Shown piece by piece: positions 59,564-64,000 of a stretch of DNA of 64,000 nucleotides. The stretch spans positions 434,001 through 498,000 of the forward strand of contig CAYZVC010000001.1 of assembly GCA_964482035.1 (NCBI GenBank), read 5' to 3'. Source of the stretch: JANJWP01 sp964482035 (GTDB taxonomy: Bacteria > Patescibacteriota > Gracilibacteria > BD1-5 > UBA2023). Each line of letters starts with the position of its first letter. Positions within the stretch are counted from its first letter, which is position 1. Both the position numbers and the translations under genes were made by a program. The notes under the pieces were generated by a model that ran no database searches, had not been told where the DNA came from, and saw nothing but the letters and a program-made list of their open reading frames with translations.

Positions 59564-60232
59564 CTATCCTTCCTTCTCGATCATCCCGTCCTTTACGTGG
59601 ATGATGCGCTCGGCCATCGCGCCGATGTTCGGATCGTGCGTGATGAGGATGATGGTCTTTCCTTCTTTGTGCAGCAATTTCAGGATGTCGAGGATTTCCT
59701 TGCCCGTTTTCGTATCGAGCGCGCCCGTCGGCTCGTCAGCGAGGATGATGGCCGGGTTACCCACTACGGCACGGGCTATGGCGACGCGCTGCATCTGGCC
59801 ACCGGACATTTCGTTGGGGCGGTTTCCTGCCTTGTCGGAAAGGCCTACTTTTTCGAGTGCCGCGAGGGCGCGCTTTTTCCGTTCGGTCTTGCCGATTCCC
59901 TGGTACGCGAGCGGAAGCATCACCTGCTCGAGCGCGGTAAGCCGGGGGATGAGGTTGTATCCCTGGAAGATGAACCCCACCTTTTTCCCTCTGAATTCGG
60001 ACTGCTCATCGCCGGAAAGCTTTTCGACCGGAATCCCGTCAAGTTCGTACTCGCCTTCCGTAGGCGCGTCGAGGATGCCGATAATGTTCATGAGCGTCGA
60101 TTTCCCCGAGCCCGAGGGCCCCATGATAGCGACGAATTCCCCGCTCTTCACGGACATCGAAACCCCCTTCAGGACGCGGAGATCCTCCGAACCCATCCGA
60201 TAGACTTTGGTTATGTTGCGAAGTACGAGCAT
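59564..60232 (-). CDS. ABC transporter ATP-binding protein, MacB/LolD type
   Basis: 222 residues. Walker A GPSGSGKST, Q-loop FIFQGYNLIPRL, signature LSGGQ-like form MSGGQMQRVAIARA, Walker B ILADEPTGALD and His in THDPN. The closeness to LolD/MacB ATPases (EFRGKKVGFIFQ, ALDTKTGKEI) and the neighbours (fusion protein, FtsX-type permease) define an exporter. Cytoplasmic. No TGA codons. Last gene of the three-gene operon. Confidence 0.93.
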   Translation of the reverse strand: MLVLRNITKVYRMGSEDLRVLKGVSMSVKSGEFVAIMGPSGSGKSTLMNIIGILDAPTEGEYELDGIPVEKLSGDEQSEFRGKKVGFIFQGYNLIPRLTALEQVMLPLAYQGIGKTERKKRALAALEKVGLSDKAGNRPNEMSGGQMQRVAIARAVVGNPAIILADEPTGALDTKTGKEILDILKLLHKEGKTIILITHDPNIGAMAERIIHVKDGMIEKEG

Positions 60233-60268
60233 GGAATTTCAATTATTGTTTCGGAAGCGGCGGGAAGG

Positions 60269-62365
60269 CTACATTCCCGGAGGAGGTCCGCCCATGTCGC
60301 CGCCTCCGGAAGAAGCGGATTTGGTCGATCCGGAAGACGAAGACGAAGACGAACGGTTGCGGTTTCCGAAGAGCGAGAATCCGGAGGATGAAGATTTGGT
60401 AGTAATCGAGAACGCCGAGTTTACGACTCTCTGCCCGACGGTGACGCCGGTAAGAATTTCGGTATTGGATCCTTCGACGAGACCCGTTTTGACCTCCGTA
60501 ACCTTCGGACGGCCGTTTTCCCAAACGCGGACGGTCTTCTTTCCGTCGGACTGGGAGATGGCGGCCGTAGGTACGAGGACGGCGTCGTTACGTTCTTCTA
60601 CGACGATGGTCACGGTAGCGGTCATGCTGTTGTAGAGGCGGAGTTCGTCCGATTGGAAAAGGATTTTCGCCTTGTAGGAGACAACGCCCTGGCTGGTTAC
60701 CGGGGTCGGATCGACTTCGGACACGGTCCCGGTGAACGTCTTGTCGGCGTACGAATCGAACTTGATCGTCGAAGTCTGTCCGGCCTTGATCTTGACGACG
60801 TCGAGCTGGTCGACGAGGACGCTGATTTCGTAGAGGCCCGGCACTTCCACGGTAATGCTGGTCGCGGAAGCAGTGCTCGAAGAGTTGGAGTTCGTGGAGA
60901 TTTCGCCAACCTTGCCGTTGCTGGCCGTGACGATGCCGTCGAAGCTCGCGATAATCTGATAGTCCTCCTTCTTTTTCTTGGCTTTCGAAAGGGAAACCTG
61001 CGCCTGTTCGATCTGGTTCTTCGCGGATGCGACCTCTTCCTTCGTGGGGCCGTCCTTCAGGTCGGCGAGGTTGAGCCGGCTGGTTTTGAGGGATTCCTCG
61101 GTAGAAGCTACGGAATCGTTCTTCTGTTGGATCTTGATGAGATAGTCGCTTTCGAGTTTGGTATACGCGAGTTTCTGCGACGCGAGGGTCGCTTCAAGAG
61201 ACGCGAGGGTCGACTTCTGGTCGAGCATCGAGGCCGTTTTGTTCGCGATGGTATTGTCGGCGCCCTGACGGACGAGGGACGGATCGTCGATGGAGGCGAT
61301 CTGTTTCCGTACCGAAGCCACGTCGGTAAGATACGACGCGAATTTCGAACGCGCTTGCGAAACGGTATTGGAAAGGGAGTCGAGAGCCGATTGCGTCATA
61401 GTTCCCGCTACGATGCTCGCGTCGAGAGCTTGACCCAACGCATCAGCTGCCGCGAGGCCTGAATTCGCGAACGCCTCACGTTCGGAAAGGAACGCCAGAA
61501 CACCGCCCGTGCTCGTGAAATCCGCCGAAGCGAGCTTGGTAGAATACGGGTTCACCTGACCGCGGAAAGCCGTAAAGGCGTTGGTCGCGCGAACGCCTTT
61601 CGAAGAATCCTTCGCGGCGAACTGCGCCGGAACGGTATTGTCGTTGGCGTAATTGAGGACGGAGGACTCCAAATCCTGCACGAACGCGCGGGAATCGGAA
61701 AGCTGCGTTCCGGCGTTTATGGAAGCGGTCGAAAGTACGTAGGACAGGTTGGTATCCGACATGTTCACCGTATTCTCGGAAGACGCCTTGGTATACGCGA
61801 CGTCGCTTTCAAGGGTCGCGAGTTTCTCTTTGGCGATCGCGATGGAGCGTTCGGTCTGGGCGATGGACGATTTCTGGTCGTTCAGTTTCGCGTCGCGTTC
61901 CATTTCGAGGTTGCGGATTTCGTTCGGCGCGGAAGCGACGGTGCGCTCGCCGGAAGCGATGGACGCCTCGAGTTGCGAAACCTGGTAGTCCTTCACGTTC
62001 GTGAAGAGTTTTTCATACGAAATCTGCGCGTTCGCAAGGGAGAGGGCCTGGTTCTTGATGTCATTATCGACGTCGCGGGAATCCACTTCTGCGAGAATCT
62101 GCCCCTTTTTCACCTTGTCCCCCGCCGCTACGTTCCATTTCACGATCTTGCCGTTGGAATTGAACTGGAGCGACTGCGTGGAAGAAGCCGTCGCCGTTCA
62201 AACCCCTTGGATGGTCGATTTGACCGTTCCGGTAAAGGCGGTCACGGTGTCTTTTTCGGTAACGCGGACCGCAGTCGTAGAAGCGGTTTTCGAACGGGAG
62301 TAATAATACCCGCCTCAGGCGACGATGAGCACGGAGAGGGCTATCGTGATGGTTTTCTTCGTCAT
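60269..62365 (-). CDS. MacA/HlyD-type membrane fusion protein, unusually long
   Basis: 698 residues; ordinary MacA has about 370. The true start is ATG 62363-62365, upstream of two TGA Gly codons. One N-terminal membrane helix (TITIALSVLIVAGGGYYYS), a lipoyl-like half (VAAGDKVKKGQILAEVDSRDV), then about 340 residues of coiled coil, the second lipoyl half (ASFDGIVTASNGKVGEI), a beta-barrel and a Ser/Gly-rich tail ending GGGDMGGPPPGM. The doubled hairpin length would reach further through the envelope than normal. Same operon as the permease and ATPase. Confidence 0.85.
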
Positions 62366-62392
62366 GGGAAAGAAGTTAGATATCTTGCGGGA

Positions 62393-63610
62393 TTATTCGG
62401 CACGAAGTGCGTCGATGGGTTTCAAACGGGCAGCCTTGTACGCGGGCAGAAGTCCGAATATGACGCCTATCGCCACCGAGCATCAGAACGAGAGGACGAC
62501 GGAAGACGTGGTGATGTAGGCCGAGAGGGAAAAAAGCGAAGCGAGTCACACGAGTCAGAAGCTGAGCGCGACCCCTATCGATCAGCCGAGGAACGTCAGG
62601 ACGACGGCTTCTGTCAGGAACTGCACGATGATGTCGGCATTGAGCGCTCAGATGGAACGACGGATGCCGATTTCTCGGGTACGTTCCGAAACGGACACGA
62701 GCATGATGTTCATAATGCCGATACCTCAGACGACGAGCGATATCGCGGCGATGCCGGCAAGGAATATCTTGAGGGTTCCCGTGACGCTCGATATCGTGGC
62801 GAGCATGTCGGCCGAACTCGATACCGAGAAGTTCGCCTTGGAAGAATCCGTAATCTTGAACTTCTCGAGGTAGTGGTCGGTAATGGCTTGTTTCGTGGAA
62901 TCCATGACGTCGGAAGACGTCGCCATAATGACGAACTGCGATACGTACTTGTTGCCCGAGAAGCGGTCCTGCATCGTCGTGATCGGTATGTAGATGGCGT
63001 CGTCGGTGCTTTGGACCGGACCGCTGCCCGAACCTTTGGACTCGGCGATTCCGATGATTCGGAGATACACGTTGCCGACCTTGATGTCCTGCCCGAGGGG
63101 ATTGGCGGTTCAAAAGAAGTTGGTCGCGGTCGTCGGACCGAGAACGGCCACTTTCGAGCGTGCCTCCACGTCTTCGGCGGCGATGAACATGCCGTACTGT
63201 GCCTTGATGTTCTTGATTTTGGAATAGTCTGCGCCGATTCCGTACACGGTGGTATTGGCGTTGACGTTACCGACGATGACCTGTTTGGACGCGTTCGCGA
63301 CCGGGGATACCGAAGCGACTCACGGAATCTTGCGGATTTCCTCGGTGTCGTCGAGCGTGAAGATGTTGGTGGATTTTACGTTGGTCGCGCGGACGTCGCC
63401 TTGGCGGCTACCGCCCGGACGGAGGGTGAGAAGGTTCGTTCCGAGCGATTCGATACTCGAAGAAATGCTCCGCTGCGTGCCTTCCCCGAACGCCATGAGG
63501 ACGATGACGGAAGTAACGCCGATGATGATGCCGAGACTCGAAAGCGCCGTGCGCATCTTATTGGCACGGATGCTTCGAAGCGCGTTCAGGAGATGCTCGA
63601 GTATGGGCAT
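62393..63610 (-). CDS. MacB-like ABC exporter permease (FtsX domain)
   Basis: 405 residues, joined across about nine TGA Gly codons. N-terminal helix (MRTALSSLGIIIGVTSVIVLMAFGEG), a periplasmic MacB_PCD-type domain of about 220 residues (TTVYGIGADYSKIKNI, LGQDIKVGNVYLRIIGI), then three FtsX helices with [27 protein letters not shown], the family hallmark, and a final PAYKAARLKPIDALRAE. First gene of the operon; its promoter holds one of the four shared boxes. The substrate may be a peptide, lipid or toxic compound. Confidence 0.9.
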
Positions 63611-63650
63611 GGATATCCGATTACGTTGTCTGGAGGATACTTCATGAAGT

Positions 63651-63666
63651 TTAAGCGGAGTTGAAA
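63651..63666 (-). promoter_or_regulatory. Shared regulatory box 4 (exporter operon)
   Basis: Minus strand: TTTCAA-CTCCG-CTTAA, followed 11 bases later by a TATCCT -10, 40 bases before ATG 63610. Confidence 0.6.
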
Positions 63667-63679
63667 TGCGCGCGCGGAC

Positions 63680-64000
63680 TTAAACGCCGCCTTTATGACG
63701 TTCGGCCAAAGCCTTTCCCGCCGCCCTGCCGGAAGACCAGCAAGCCTGGAGGTTGAAACCGCCCGTTACGGCGTCGACGTCGAGAAGTTCGCCCGTGACG
63801 AACAATCCCGGAACGATTTTCGATTCGAAAGTTTCCGGAGAAATTTCTGAAAGCTCGACCCCTCACGCAGTAACGAACTCTTCGCCGGGACGCTGCCCGC
63901 AGAGCGTGAGCGGAATACCGGAAGACAGAAGCTTTACGAAGGATCGGCGGACATCCTTAGAGACGGTCGCCGCCTTGAGTTCGGGGGAAACCCCCGCGAG
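63680..64000 (-). CDS. NAD(P)/FAD-dependent oxidoreductase, HI0933/YhiN-like (partial, C-terminal part)
   Basis: The last 106 residues before TAA 63680-63682; the rest is beyond the window edge. Recognised from [44 protein letters not shown], cut here to its pieces: TAGGV (TGA-coded Gly), [22 protein letters not shown] and WSSGRAAGKA. This is the FAD-binding end of the HI0933/YhiN flavoproteins (BaiN/RdsA group). The substrate is unknown. Confidence 0.8.

Noticed and set aside
60653..63664. Plus-strand frames of 269 and 563 codons opposite the exporter operon
   Set aside because: Antisense shadows; the minus-strand MacAB-like genes are well supported.

Overview
This window comes from a bacterium that reads UGA as glycine (translation table 25), so it belongs to the Gracilibacteria/Absconditabacteria (BD1-5/SR1) branch of the Candidate Phyla Radiation. 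The proof is internal. In-frame TGA codons sit exactly where conserved glycines belong: upstream of the RarA P-loop, the first Gly of the GspE/PilB Walker A box, the rhodanese CRSGARS loop, the ApbE DFGAVGKGF motif and the DHFR IGKSGTLPW motif. Every convincing gene ends in TAA or TAG. Read with the standard code, about half of the genes fall into fragments; the coordinates below use TGA = Gly. By eye the DNA is clearly above 50% G+C, which is high for this group (not computed).

Layout. 1-4.7 kb: end of an unknown gene, rhodanese, A-type Fe-S carrier, secreted glucosaminidase, a helical protein, rarA. 4.7-10.1 kb: two pseudopilin-like adhesins with fibrinogen-type domains, and a FapA/DUF342 protein. 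10.2-24.4 kb: azoreductase, then a long co-directional nucleotide block (nrdA, an HNH nuclease, a HAD hydrolase, a membrane protein, nrdB, an unknown gene, thyA, a 2H phosphoesterase with a membrane domain, a LigB-type dioxygenase), a GspE/PilB ATPase on the other strand, and dihydrofolate reductase. 24.5-33.9 kb: a third fibrinogen-type pilin, small membrane and surface proteins (one with an in-frame TAA), valS, a double hot-dog protein and a large membrane protein. 34-37.6 kb: an orphan AbiEi-like regulator, a Xer recombinase with a dif-like site beside it, a site-2 protease and lexA. 38-46.3 kb, mostly minus strand: mltG, small proteins, a 1051-residue pilin fused to phage-tail-type domains, an S-layer/PKD protein, rimO. 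46.5-54.9 kb: HxlR regulator, ApbE with its flavin-acceptor lipoprotein, a PAS-GGDEF-EAL protein, a coiled-coil protein, DNA glycosylase Tag, a TrmB-type regulator, a PHP phosphoesterase. 55-63.6 kb: a two-component system, three secreted proteins and a MacAB-like exporter. The window ends inside a flavoprotein gene.

How it fits together. The dif-like site at 36.04 kb lies where gene direction changes: left of it most genes run on the plus strand, right of it most run on the minus strand. This is expected if the window crosses the replication terminus. Four pilin-like proteins share nearly the same N-terminal helix but carry different binding domains, and a GspE/PilB ATPase is encoded among them; together they look like a surface-attachment system suited to a host-dependent lifestyle. 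At the right end, four promoters (three secreted-protein genes and the exporter operon) share a TTTCAA-N5/6-CTTAA box next to the response-regulator/kinase pair, which suggests one envelope-stress regulon.

With code-25 genes restored, no stretch longer than about 300 bases lacks a gene. I saw no rRNA, tRNA, CRISPR array or insertion sequence.
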